Origin: Phialophora verrucosa
Lineage: Eukaryota; Ascomycota; Eurotiomycetes; Chaetothyriales; Herpotrichiellaceae
Assembly: GCA_002099365.1 (NCBI GenBank)
Contig: MSED01000015.1
Location: forward strand, 2,480,001 to 2,544,000
Direction of reading: 5' to 3'
DNA: 64,000 nucleotides
Shown piece by piece: positions 23,425-34,871 of the stretch. Made by a program: the position numbers and the translations under genes. Position 1 is the stretch's first letter. Each line of letters begins with the position of its first letter. The notes beneath the pieces were generated by a model, which was not told the DNA's origin, made no database searches, and worked only from the letters and a program-made list of their open reading frames with translations.

Positions 23425-24516
23425 ATGCCGTCAGCAGATCCAGTCCCCATCTCCGCCATGCCTCTCGTCTCTCCCAACGCGCTGCTGCACGCCCATCTCA
23501 AACAAACCCCGCCACGCCGACCGTCGAACCGCACGCCCTCGGAACCGCGACAAATCCAGCTCAACGTAGGCTCATTGTCACACTGTAACGGCTCGTCGCT
23601 GGTGAAAGTCGGCGCCACAACCATTGTGTGCGGCGTGCGCGCCGAGATTCTCCCCGTCAGCGAGATCCCCAGCTTCAGAGTCACGAAGTCGTCCGAAAAG
23701 GACCGAAGAAAACCTGTGCGGCGGAAGAAAGATGGCTCCGGCGAGGGCAGTGACGGCGACGACGACGACGACGAGGAGGAGGAGGGATACTCTCCCATCC
23801 AACTCTACAACCTGCTCGTCCCGAACATCGAGCTAGCGACAGGCTGCGCGCCCAGACACCCCGCAGGAACAGCGCCGTCGGTCGAGGCGCAATCGGTATC
23901 CCAACGGCTACTATCGCTCCTTCACACATCACAGCTCGTCAGGCCGTCAGACCTCGAAATCATCTACACGCCCCCCGAAGAGTCACGAGATCTCGACCTG
24001 GGCATCAATGCAGACCCGGAGATCAAAGCTTATTGGACATTATACATCGACATGATGTGCATCAGTCACGGAGGGTCGATTTTCGACGCCGCGTGGCTTG
24101 CTGTTTTTGCTGCATTGAAGGACTGCATACTTCCGAAGGCTTGGTGGGATGTTGATTCAGAACAGGTCCTCTGCTCTGCGGCTGTGGAGGAGACGCGGAA
24201 ATTGGGCCTACGAGGAATGCCAGTCGCCAGCAGCTGGGGCGTTTTTGTGCCCGAGGGGAGATTGTTGGACATGATGCAGGCCGAGGAGACTGATCGGTAT
24301 TGGATCCTCATGGACATGGACGCGTTTGAGGAAGAATGCTGCGACGAGACTGGATGCATCACGTTGGATTGCAGCAACGGCACCGACTCGATCCTCAGAA
24401 TCGAGAAGAGCGGCGGCTCCGTCATTGACGTGGCACACCTCGAGCAGATCAGCGGATTCGCCAAGCGACGGTGGCAGCAATGGAGGGATGTTCTGCAAAC
24501 ATCCACGCTCCCCTGA
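23425..24516 (+). CDS. RRP43: Exosome complex subunit Rrp43 (RNase PH-like)
   Basis: Single exon, 363 residues. One of the six RNase PH-fold ring proteins of the RNA exosome, a structural non-catalytic subunit acting in nucleus and cytoplasm in rRNA processing and RNA decay. Recognised by the order HLKQTPPRRPSNRTPSEPRQ, LVKVGATTIVCGVRAEI, a short acidic insert (DDDDDEEEE near residue 115), YSPIQLYNLLVPNIELATGC, YIDMMCISHGGSIFDAAWLA and a C-terminal domain with DPTxEEE-like positions altered to DAFEEEC. Length fits fungal Rrp43. It lies tail-to-tail with the glucosidase gene (714 bases). Confidence 0.88.
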   Translation: MPSADPVPISAMPLVSPNALLHAHLKQTPPRRPSNRTPSEPRQIQLNVGSLSHCNGSSLVKVGATTIVCGVRAEILPVSEIPSFRVTKSSEKDRRKPVRRKKDGSGEGSDGDDDDDEEEEGYSPIQLYNLLVPNIELATGCAPRHPAGTAPSVEAQSVSQRLLSLLHTSQLVRPSDLEIIYTPPEESRDLDLGINADPEIKAYWTLYIDMMCISHGGSIFDAAWLAVFAALKDCILPKAWWDVDSEQVLCSAAVEETRKLGLRGMPVASSWGVFVPEGRLLDMMQAEETDRYWILMDMDAFEEECCDETGCITLDCSNGTDSILRIEKSGGSVIDVAHLEQISGFAKRRWQQWRDVLQTSTLP

Positions 24517-25230
24517 GAGAGAGAGAGTGAGAGATGGAGTCCCGTTCTGACCGAACTTGACGAGTACGAGTACGCCTGGGCCCGCTCCCTCCGAGTGTGT
24601 GCACATGTCGACCCCGGAGCGCGTATTGGCGCACTCGGGAGCATCGAGGCCTCAGCAATAGCGCGAGCCGAATGGAAACACAAGTCTTTGTAAAACCCAT
24701 CAACCACAACAAGAGAGAGAGAGTCTCATAAGACCGTCCGGTCCAGCATTGCCGGGTTTCCGAAGAGACTTGAATATTCGCAAGCATTCAGCTATCCGGA
24801 ATAGGCCGAACGTAAACACTCCAGAAAAGTAGGATGGACTATCTCCCAGTCGCCAAGAATCGGCCGTTTGCTGCATATCAGATCCCGTGCGCGGCACCTT
24901 CTGCGAGAGACACTACCCTATCAGGGCTGGCCGTTCCCGTTCCTACACTAACCAGGACGGCGAGGATACTGAAGACGGCCTTGAAAGCTCAATGGTCGAT
25001 TCTGCGAACAACAAGACGGATCCTGAATACGCGCAAATGTGCATCCATTCTCCGGTATAACTGTAATGAATGGGAATTCGTACGCCGAGTTCGCAACCCC
25101 GACGACAGAGCACACGCCGCCTTCAGCCGGTGGACAGTTTGTTCCACAGTTGCTAAGCTATATGATCTAGAGATGACTCGGCAGACATTTTCTGTAGACG
25201 CAACTCTTCAATACTGTATGTATGTATGTT

Positions 25231-27651
25231 TTACAATTCGCCGTGCTTGACGGTCCCCCTGGCGCCCTCTGCAGCCAAATCCGGCATCCGCATGATCACG
25301 ACAACGAGACTCGTCCAGCCGGTGAAATGCTGCGTGCGCTGCCCCTCGCCGGTCTCGGGGTTATATTGCTCCCACGCGAAGCCTGTCCTGGCCCACTCAT
25401 TGAAGACATTCTCGACGAGATTCTGGCGCAGGTCCGTATAGATCGTCGTGGCTTGGGCCTTGACTTTCGGGGGCACGTGCGCGGCCGTCGCGGTCGAGAG
25501 CAGGGCCTTTAGGATCAGGTAGTTCATGTTCACCCAGATGGGGCTGCGCCAGTAGTTCTCGTCCGTGGCGTAAAAAGGAGACGACTTGGAGAGCGAGCGG
25601 ATCCCGTAGGGGGACCAGAGTTCCTGGTCGTCGGAGATCAGGTCGAGGATGTGAGGCAGGTGTTTGTGGTCCGGGGGGAGGAGGCCCGTCATGAACGGGA
25701 AGAGGGAGATGTAGCCCTTGTGGCACACGTGGATCGAGTCTTCGTAGTCGTCGATCGTGGCGTCGCAATAGCATTTGTGCTCGCTGGACCAGTGCAGGTC
25801 GTCGATGTTGCGGAGCAGCGCTTTGTGTTGGGTCGTGAAGTCGGGGATGTCGTCCGTTTCGTCGAGCAGAGTGGACAGGCGGAGGAGCGTGCGCGACATC
25901 ATGCCCACCCAGGAGATCAGGTCAGTGTGTAGTTCGCCGGGATGGGGCGGCTGAGGACGTGGGTAGTCGTCCAGGCCGGAGGTGAGGATGTGCTGCGGCG
26001 TGCGTCCTCGCCAGCGATACGCCTCTTTGGTGGAGAAGGCTTCACGGTCGTAGGACTTGATGTCGCCGTGCTGGGTGCGCCGGAACCAGTAGTACTGCCG
26101 CTTGAGCAGGGGATAGAGATGTTCAAGCTCGGACTGGATCCGGTCTTTAGACGACGCGTACGCCGGGTCGGAGAATTTGTCCATCAGAGTATCAATGATG
26201 AGGAAGAGTGTGGGTGGGTTGGCATAGTGAGGATACTGAACCTGGAACTCGGCGGGGACTTTGCTGCGTGCTTCAGCACCGAGGATTTGCTCGCGGGCAA
26301 TCCAGCCATCCTGGTCCATCAGGTTGAACCAAGACTTGACGATATCCATGGTGACGTCGAGATCCCATTCAGCAACGGGTATCAGGTGGAAACCTTCATC
26401 CCACAGGAAGCCACGCGGGAAGAACGGTCTGGACGGGACGCTGGTGAAGAGCTCGACGGGAGGATCCTTGACGATTTCGGCACGAGCCCTTGCCGCTGCG
26501 GTTTCTTCCCAGAAGCCTTCGTTGTCCTCATCGTACTCGGGAGCGTAAGACCTATCGACGAGCGAATCGCCGTAAAAGTACCCAATCCCGCCAAGCAGGT
26601 TCGAGAACATGGATTCCGAGAAGTCGGTGTAGACTGATTTAGTAAATGGGGCGAGTGGCTTGAAGACCTCCTTGAACTTTGTCTTGAAACTCTTCGACGT
26701 GTCTGCAATCGCCCCCGTCAGAGTCTCGGAGGACACTGAAGGCCCCGATGCGGAGTTGAACAGAATATCCGTCTCAAAGCCGCCGACAAATATCCTCTGA
26801 ACCATGTGGAAGTTTCCGGCCTGAGGATCGTGCCTGATGGTAAATGCATGCCAAGGAGGGGGCATGTTCTCCTGTCCATATTGCTGTACGAGGCTCTCGA
26901 TCTCGCCTTTCATGCTTGCAAAGACAATGTTTTTGGCCTGCCAGATCGCGTCGGGCGGCAACTGTACACTGCTCAGGACCGGCTTGTCAAGTGGCTTGAC
27001 ATCCCAAGATGGATGTGTCTTGTACGGCAGGAGATTCTCCGAAGGGTCGCCAAAGTAGATATCGAACGACCCCAAGTCGCCTGTTTCGCCATGTAGAGTC
27101 ACAGTGTCCGCGTCCTCGTCTGTCTCCTTGAAACCAAGCTCCCCGAGTCCTTCCATGCCGGCATAGAAGATTAGGGTGGTGACCAGATTCGCTGGCGCAT
27201 CTTCCCGCGGGGCGCCTTTTATTCTCGCAGCCCAGCTCCCGCCATGGTGTCCACCTGGCACTTTGACGAAGTCAATCGTCAGATCAATCTTGTTCTCCGT
27301 GTCATGTATCACTTGGCGTCCGCCATTCTGCGCATCATACTCTTCCCAGCCATATCCCGCCATGCCTTCATGTTGCTCGCATGTATGTCGGAAAGTGTGC
27401 TGCGCAGAGGCATAGTTGTCGGTGTTCGCCCACAGAAGGCCCGTCAGCAGACTGTTCGGGAGTCGTGGCCGGACGCCAAAGTAGAGGTTCGGTCGGTATG
27501 GACCCCATAATAATGTGTCGTTGGAAGCGTTGGTCGGGGGTAGATTGAGCAGGAGAAGAGTCGCAATAAAGAACAGGGAGCTACGCAGAGCCACGACACC
27601 CCTCGAACAGCTCAACATCCTGTCTTTCCTGCGACTACCAGAGTCGCACAT
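25231..27651 (-). CDS. CWH41: ER mannosyl-oligosaccharide glucosidase I (GH63)
   Basis: Trims the outermost glucose from Glc3Man9GlcNAc2 on new glycoproteins in the ER lumen. It is a single exon of 806 residues from the first ATG at 27651; an alternative start at 27618 would lose only 11 residues. A short cytosolic end is followed by a signal anchor (SLFFIATLLLLNLPP), giving a type II membrane protein. GH63 hallmarks are WGPYRPNLYFGVRPR at the N-terminal domain, then FPRGFLWDEGFH, SWVGMMSRTLLRL, YWRSPIWVNMNYLI and WEQYNPETGEGQ near the C-terminus, which carry the catalytic acid/base region. The open frame upstream of 27651 contains no ATG. Its start lies 285 bases beyond the 3' end of GCN2, which is on the same strand. 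Confidence 0.93.
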   Translation of the reverse strand: MCDSGSRRKDRMLSCSRGVVALRSSLFFIATLLLLNLPPTNASNDTLLWGPYRPNLYFGVRPRLPNSLLTGLLWANTDNYASAQHTFRHTCEQHEGMAGYGWEEYDAQNGGRQVIHDTENKIDLTIDFVKVPGGHHGGSWAARIKGAPREDAPANLVTTLIFYAGMEGLGELGFKETDEDADTVTLHGETGDLGSFDIYFGDPSENLLPYKTHPSWDVKPLDKPVLSSVQLPPDAIWQAKNIVFASMKGEIESLVQQYGQENMPPPWHAFTIRHDPQAGNFHMVQRIFVGGFETDILFNSASGPSVSSETLTGAIADTSKSFKTKFKEVFKPLAPFTKSVYTDFSESMFSNLLGGIGYFYGDSLVDRSYAPEYDEDNEGFWEETAAARARAEIVKDPPVELFTSVPSRPFFPRGFLWDEGFHLIPVAEWDLDVTMDIVKSWFNLMDQDGWIAREQILGAEARSKVPAEFQVQYPHYANPPTLFLIIDTLMDKFSDPAYASSKDRIQSELEHLYPLLKRQYYWFRRTQHGDIKSYDREAFSTKEAYRWRGRTPQHILTSGLDDYPRPQPPHPGELHTDLISWVGMMSRTLLRLSTLLDETDDIPDFTTQHKALLRNIDDLHWSSEHKCYCDATIDDYEDSIHVCHKGYISLFPFMTGLLPPDHKHLPHILDLISDDQELWSPYGIRSLSKSSPFYATDENYWRSPIWVNMNYLILKALLSTATAAHVPPKVKAQATTIYTDLRQNLVENVFNEWARTGFAWEQYNPETGEGQRTQHFTGWTSLVVVIMRMPDLAAEGARGTVKHGEL

Positions 27652-27936
27652 CAACTCGCCATGTGGTATTGTTCTAGGGCAATGATCTTGGAGGACATGT
27701 GGCCTCGAGGGAGTCGCGCGCGGGAAGATACACTTCACCGTACCACCGTGAGAGACCGAGCGATCCACCGCGCCACGATAGACTACTGTACAATAGACGC
27801 CGATGGGCAATTGGGCAACAGGAGCATGCTGGGCACGACGGTAAACGCATCAGTGCTGCCGACGGCGTGAGGAAAGTCATTAACATGGGTATCATCCATT
27901 CAAAACAAGAAAAGAAAGAAAAGCCACCACCACCAC

Positions 27937-30900
27937 TCATCTCCCCTTCGCCATCTTGAGGCGCAAAAATGCCGCCAGGTCCGCCGCCTTCACCTCGTCT
28001 TCCGAGCGGGAAGGGCCCCGGACCTTCAACGCTCTCTCCCCAAGGGCCCCTCCCCTTACGATCACCAGCCAGTATCCGGCGGCATTCTGGCTGCCGTAAG
28101 CCCTCTCCAACTCCTCCACCGACCGAACCTCCTCTGACAACTCGGCATTGAGGCCGCCACCCCACAACAACGACAACACCTCCAGGCACGAGCTCTTCAA
28201 CGCGTTGGAGTCGAAGCTCGTGACCAAGATTTCACTCCTCCTGGTCACGAGCTTCGACTCCGCGGCAGAGGCCGTCGTCTTAGACGACTTGTGAGCCGAG
28301 GAGGGGCCACGAAGGTAGCCGATGAGGTCGAGGATGTTGAGGCGGAAGCCCGCCGCACGAACGCTGCCTCTATCAGACTTGGCCTGATACTCTTGGACCA
28401 AGGCATCGTAACGACCTCCTACGGCCAGCACCTTCCTAGTGCCGCTTTCGGCGCATTGGAAGAGGAGCGAGCCCCGGTATAGATACTCGGAGTTGTTGCT
28501 GAGTGGCGCGATGAGGATCTGCGCCTGTACCCCCATTCGCTGGAGGTACTCGGCGACCTCATCGAGGCGCCCCAACAGCGGCAACGCCTTGCTGAGGTAG
28601 TCAGAGTTGCCAAAGAGCTTCGACAGCTTGAAGCGCACCTGTTTCAGGTCGCCCTCGAAGTTGAATCGCTTCAAATCTGCCACAGTGGTCTCCGGCACGT
28701 TGTTCGCCGGACTGCGTAGTTCTTCGCGCGTCTTGGACCAGGCGCTTCCCTGGGTGTTGAGATGCGACAGTGCTTGCTTCACGTTGGCGGCCTCCAAGGG
28801 CTTGACTCGGCAGAAGTCGAGGACCAGGTCCAGCAAATCGGCATGATTGAGGAGGATCGTCCATTTGTGTGTCGCCAGAGCGGGAAATCCGGCAAGAACT
28901 TCGTCCAGGACTTTGACCACTTCTGCTTCCTTCAAAGCCAGGTCCTTTGCGCTTTCAGAGACGAAGTCAAAATCGACTTCAGGAAATTGTTTAGGCTGCG
29001 AGCCTGCAACGGTGGCACGGTACACGGTTCCGAAGCAATATGTCTTGCCGTAACAGGGGCTTGTCTGTCCGAGGGTACGTGCGAAAGGAAGCGTGAGATC
29101 GTAAGGTAGCTGAACCACCAGCCCGGAGGAGTCAAGAAATGTTGCCGCATTACGGTAGAAGTCTGCCTTGGGTATGATTGCCTGGCGACCAACTTCAGCT
29201 GCACCGTGTCGGCGGAAAATGGCTTTGAGATGGTCGCAAGTGGACATCCAGTGCATCAAGTCGGCGGAAGGATTTGCGCTTCCTGACTTGTCTTCCCAGG
29301 CCAGGCTTGAGACAGGGTTGTTGGGATTGGCGAAGAGTCTGTTGACGAGCGCCTGATACTCCTTGGGGTTGTCTGTCGCCATTCGCTCAATGTAGCGCTG
29401 GAACTTTTCGTCTTCGAGGGGCTCCGGTACTACGCCGCTCTTTAGCAGTACGTCAGCTGTTGGTCTCCGAGTTTGGTCAGGATCGATAAGTCGCAAGATG
29501 ATGTCTCCTTGTTGGTGCAAGCGCTCTTCTTTGAAAGCTTCAGGAAGCTCCGGCGGGTTGGACGGCAATGCTTCCATCAACCAATGCCTTCTCTCGCTAC
29601 CCGTGTTCAGAGCGAAACACATCTCAAAGAATGTAACCCCAAGGGAGTACATGTCTGCTCGAGAATCATAGCTGCTGTTTGCCTTCGCTAGCTCGGGTGC
29701 CATATAACCCAACGTGCCGATCTCGTAAGATACTCTGGTTGTGGTCATGGCAGGTTGCTGGTGACCCTGCCTTGTGGTAGCTTGCCCGTAGCCAGCAAGT
29801 CCAAAGTCGCCAATCTTGGGTACATCGTGCGCGTCAAGAAAGATGTTCTCCGGCTTGAGATCCCTATGCACCACTCCGTTGCTATGGATGTAAGCAAGTC
29901 CTTCGAGGATGCGCCGAAACAAACGCCAGCCAGCTTCAACATCTTTAGGCAACCCTGCCGCGATCCGAGTGCGGAGAGTTTGACCTTCGCAGAGTTCCAT
30001 CTGGATGTAGAGCATGGACCGCTCATTCTGTTGCATCATACGCGATTTATCTGGGATGAAAGACACAGACTTGACAGGAGAATCCTGGCTGATGAAAGGG
30101 TTGTCGTCACTGGCGAACTGCGGCTCTAGCTCCGGTGCATTGCTTCGCTCAAAAGGGTCTGTCCCTTCTTCGGTATCCTCTCTTCCTGGCTCGGGATCGC
30201 TCTCAAAGGGATCATCATCGTAGCCGTCCTGTTCATTGATCGAAGGTGGGTCCTGATAGGCGAACATACCACCACCATCATCGGAGTCGCTAAATTCTGC
30301 CCCCTGGTTGGCGTATACAGAAGGCTCCATAAAGTCGTGACCAACACTAACCGGGCCTGTATGCGCAATGGATCTGTGAATCGGTCGTTGGTGGACTTCC
30401 TCGGCTAGGTCATTGTGCTCGCTTTCGTACCACGCATTGTAGTATCTCACAATATTAGGATGATTGAGTTTCGCCAGCAGTGCCACTTCTCGGAGAATGT
30501 CTTCCAAGTCCTTGACTGACTTGTTCTTGATCTGCTTGATGGCGTAAAACTGGCCATCCAGCTTGTTTCGGGCCATGACCACCTTGCCGTAGCCTCCTTT
30601 GCCAAGCACAGCGGCCTCTTCCCAGTCCTTGCGATATCTCGAATCATCGAGTTTGTCGCTGGCACGCCTCACACGGCCCGGCGTGAGTGGCAGGACCTGA
30701 GAACGAGACCGGAAGAGCTTGTCATCTTCCTCGAAAAAGAACTTTTTACTTCTAAGTTGAAAGGCGGAGGGGCGACGATTGGCATTTGACCGAAACATCT
30801 CCTCTAGTAGTCCCTCGAGGCTGGTGGCAAAGTCGACCTCCTCGAGAGCGTCCATAGGCGAGGTGAACTTGTCTTTGACGGCCTTGCCAAGCGCCATTTG

Positions 30901-32409
30901 CATCACAATCACGCCAAGCTCCCAGATACAAGACTTGCTGGTTCGTACTGGCTCCGTGAAGTTGAGCTCGGGCGCCAGCCAAAGAGGAGGCTCATCAGTC
31001 TTGTTCTGTGATTTTTCACGGGCTGCTTGTACCAGGTCCCGAAGCTGTGTCCCATAACCGTCGGAGAGTTTGACTGTAACTCCCCGTCTCGGCGACATGA
31101 AGAGCATAACATTGCCTGCATGTACCGCTGGGTGGACATAGCCATGTTTGTCGAAGAAGACCAGGGCATCGATGAGCTCTCTTGTCCAAGCGCGCATCTT
31201 AGCCGGACCGAGCGGTCCAGATATCTCCAGTAATTGATCGAGTGAACCTTTGTCCGCGTATTCGGAAAGTATCGAAAGGGTCCACAGACCTGCTCCATCA
31301 TCTAAAGCCACATGGTCAATCTTGTAGTTGATAAGGTCGACAACATTATCATCATGGTTGTTTTTGGAAAATTCGAGGTCTATCTCGACAGTCTCCATGC
31401 ACTTCTGCATATGGAGTTTCGATGCGGCAGTTTCAGCAAGATAAATGTCTTTGAGGAGGAGTTGTGGGGCTTGAACTCTCGCTGCATCGACTCGGGGTGA
31501 GACGATGGTGATCTTCTTGTCCTTGCGACTGAAAATGACATTTCTCCCTGACACCGCCTTGAATCTGAAAGGCGCACCGGTGACCGTGTCTCTGCTGATC
31601 ATGGTCTGGTCGAAGCGGATGACCTCTTCAGGTGCATCGTGGAGTTCCGGGCCTTCTTCGTTGGTGGTTGAACGAGACAGATTCGTTTTCTGGCGACGCT
31701 GATATTCGCTTTCAACTTTCGAATAGAGCTGCTGCTCGTTTTGCTCGGCCTCTTCTTCCTGTCTGCGACGGGCGCTTTCCTCTTTTTCCTGGAGCTGCTT
31801 CTGAGCTAGCGCTTCTCTACGAGCGCGCTCTTCTTCGAGGCTGAACTCTGCCTTGTTGGCGGCTCTGGCTGCGCTCTTCTGGTCGAGGAAGTCCATGATG
31901 GCGGTGTTAATTTCGTGGACGACTTCATTTCCTTGATGTTGTTTCGGGTAGGTTGCAACGATGTGTTCCACCCGTTTTCTGATTTCAGCGTCTTTTGGCT
32001 GAATCTCGACGATGTCGATCTTTGGGAAAACTTTCGGATAGTTGCATGGGAATTCAAAGATGAGCTTGACGAAGTAGTCACGATCTTCGAGTGGCCCAAC
32101 GCGGACTTGAAAGGCTAAGTTCTCTTGAGTCTGTTTCTGGTTCAGAACATGCTGGCACTGAATATGGCGGCGTCAACTTCTCACCTTCCAGGCATCCTTC
32201 CTCCCGCGGACCCGCTCAAACTCGTCAGGATAGATGGCCCTTGTAGTCAGAAACTCGTTGCGCTGGACTTCGGGATAGCCGGCAATTTCTTCCTCGAAAT
32301 TGCGGTGGGATTGTCCAAATGAAGGCGGGGCTTCAAGAGGGGGGTCTGGTAGAGGTGAAAATGGTTGAGGGGGCGGTTGAGGATTCTTGGCCTTCTTTTT
32401 GGCTGGCAT
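27937..32409 (-). CDS. GCN2: eIF2-alpha kinase GCN2
   Basis: Sensor kinase that phosphorylates eIF2-alpha when uncharged tRNA accumulates. Exons are 32409-32185 and 32121-27937 around a 63-base intron, giving 1469 residues. Domains in order: an RWD domain (residues about 30-170) that binds GCN1, then a charged coiled coil (KEEARRR-like run). Next is a pseudokinase (GYVHPAVHAGNVMLF near 410, where the HRD Asp is lost), and an active kinase with GKGGYGKV (near 580), YAIKQIK, a long acidic insert, HRDLKPEN (near 830), DFGLA and MAPELA. A histidyl-tRNA-synthetase-like domain follows (from about 1050) and then a C-terminal dimer/ribosome domain. The acceptor at 32122 was chosen because it keeps the RWD frame (AWK then NLAFQVRVGP). 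It is divergent from the DRG2 gene (474 bases). Confidence 0.95.
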
Positions 32410-32883
32410 GATGGAAGATTCACCTCAAGCCCCGGTAGGGACCTGGACACCAGCGTCGTGCTCTGTTATCCTATTCTGCCGTGAGGTCTTGGCACGTGAC
32501 GCCTTTGGAGCGTCTGCCCAGGTAGCCGCAGCGATGCTGCAACCACCTAATTCATCGATTTTGTGCTCCTCATTTTGGTTGTCAGGTGCATGTCGTGGTT
32601 GTTGTGCAAAAGAAATAGGAAAAGTGACAACTCAAGAGAGAACAAAGAGTCGACGACCAGCGAGGCTGAGGCTGCCAAGGAACGCCGGAACGGAATTACT
32701 ATTATGCGAGCTGTGGATTTCCACCTCGATGTGGCTGATCGCCGCTCCGCCCATCGCTCCCCAAAGAGACCATCCTTCTGGTCGTGAGAACGTCGCAGCG
32801 ACTGTATCTCTGTCTCACGTCAACTTCATTCATCTGATTCAGGAGAAGTCGCTGGACGACTTGTCCAGATTCCGACCTGCAAG

Positions 32884-34592
32884 ATGGTGAACATCACAGA
32901 GAAGATCAAAGAGTAAGATGCTCCGTCTTGCGCAAGCCATCTCTTAGAGACTGACGAGCTGTCTCAGGATCGAGGCCGAGATGGCCCGGACTCAAAGTGC
33001 GTCCCTGCGGCTTATCGTCAATAGAGCAGTCGGTGCTAACGATCTGCAGAAAACAAAGCCACAGGTTCGTGTTGGGGGTTCATATTGCACCGTGCAGACA
33101 GATTTTGACGGACCAATGTTGCAGAGTACCACCTTGGATTACTGAAAGGGTGAGTCTGACCAATCTGCTTCTCGGCACGACCAAGGGAGAAAGGGAGGAG
33201 GAACGACATGTCGTGAAGACAGAAGCCAAGAACCATGTGTGTGCTCCCCTGTATTGGACGTCGTGACATGTGTTCGCCACCTTTGGGTGGTTAGGATAGT
33301 GTCCACGGTGCACGTAAGGATGGGCCCTGAGAAAAGGCGGGAGGTTGGCTCGTCGCTTCAGACGAACCCGTCCTCCGCCTTCAATGGGAATGCGGACGTC
33401 CCGCTGCCGCCAGGCCGTGGGGTTTTGCGCCGTTGTTGAGACCAGACAGCTAATGGCTGGCTAGCAAACTCGCGCGGCTGCGTGCACAACTTCTCGAGCC
33501 AGGTCCGGGTGCCGGCTCCGGCGGTGGCGCAGGATTCGATGTCTCCAAGTCCGGAGATGCTCGTATCGCCCTGGTTGGCTTTCCCTCGGTCGGCAAATCG
33601 ACCTTCCTTTCGAAGATCACGAAGACCAAGTCGGAAGTGGCAGCATACTCGTTCACCACCCTCACAGCCATCCCTGGTGTGCTTGAATACGGGGGCGCAG
33701 AGATTCAAATCCTCGACTTACCCGGGATCATTGAAGGTGCCTCGGAGGGGAAGGGCCGAGGACGACAAGTCATCAGTGCCGCCAAGGTACGTGCCTTTGC
33801 CTCGTATCATGCATTTCCTGAGATACCATTTCCGGGACGGCTCAATATCACGTTGCATGTATGTTCCACTTGCCCCTAACTGACACCCCGCCCTAGACCT
33901 CCGACCTAATCCTCATGGTCCTCGACGCGACGAAGCGCGCGGAACAACGCGCCCTGCTCGAAGCCGAACTCGAAGCCGTCGGCATCCGGCTCAACCGCGA
34001 GCCGCCCAACATCTACCTCAAGGCCAAGAAAGCCGGGGGCATGAAGATCACGTTCCAGGCGCCGCCGAAGAACCTGGACGAGAAGATGGTGTACAACATC
34101 CTGCGCGACTACAAGATGTTGAACTGCGAGGTGTTGGTGCGCGACGAGAACGCCACGGTCGACGACTTCATCGACGTTATCATGAAGGACCACCGCAAGT
34201 ACATCCGCTGTCTGTACGTGTACAACAAGATCGACAGCGTGAGCGTCGACTATCTCGACGAGCTGGCCCGGGAGCCCAACACGGTCGTCATGTCGTGCGA
34301 GCTGGACCTGGGTGTGCAGGATGTGGTGGAGCGGTGTTGGCAGGAGCTGCGCCTCATGCGCATCTACACGAAGAGGCAGGGCATCGAGCCGGATTTCAAC
34401 GAGGCCCTGATCGTCCGGAGTAACAGCTCGATCGAGGACGTGTGTGATCAGATCCATCGCACCCTCAAGGAGACGTTCAAGTATGCCCTGGTGTGGGGGG
34501 CCAGTGCGAAGCACATCCCACAGAGGACCGGGCTGGGCCACATTGTCGCGGACGAGGACGTGGTGCAGATCGTGAGTGCGTGGAAGGCTTGA
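32884..34592 (+). CDS. RBG2: DRG2/Rbg2-type developmentally regulated GTPase
   Basis: OBG/DRG family GTPase that acts with a DFRP partner on ribosomes. Six exons: 32884-32912, 32968-32996, 33050-33064, 33125-33149, 33465-33786 and 33897-34592, 371 residues. The first four exons are tiny (29, 29, 15 and 25 bases) and together encode MVNITEKIKE through EYHLGLLKG. Intron 4 (33150-33464, 315 bases) is far longer than the rest. G1 is GFPSVGKST, G3 is DLPGII followed by the family run KGRGRQVI, G4 is NKID, and a C-terminal TGS domain (FKYALVWG to EDVVQIV) ends the protein. ATEYHLGLLKGKLARLRAQLLEP, YVYNKID and KKAGG-type features favour DRG2 over DRG1. Confidence 0.93.
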
Positions 34593-34871
34593 GCCATGGC
34601 TACACAGCTACAGTGTTACATGGTGATCTCGTCGACTCTGCGTGCTTCTGCCGACTGCGTTGGACAACGTCTTAGCACGAGGGTGGTCTCGAGCGGCCCC
34701 ATGCTTGATGAGCAACGCAGGAAGAGACTGTGGACTGTCAACTGTAACCAGTGATCATGACCTTGCACGACGCGTTTGTCCTCTCGCCTTGTTTGCTTCT
34801 GCTCAACTGCGCCCGTGCCCGCGTCCACTACATTTTTCCTTACTTTACGCTGTATAGTACTGGATTATTAA

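Noticed and set aside
25942..26637. Plus-strand frame of 231 codons
   Set aside because: Antisense to the glucosidase I gene; no motifs.
33906..34541. Minus-strand frame of 211 codons
   Set aside because: Antisense to the DRG2 last exon, which has clear GTPase and TGS motifs.
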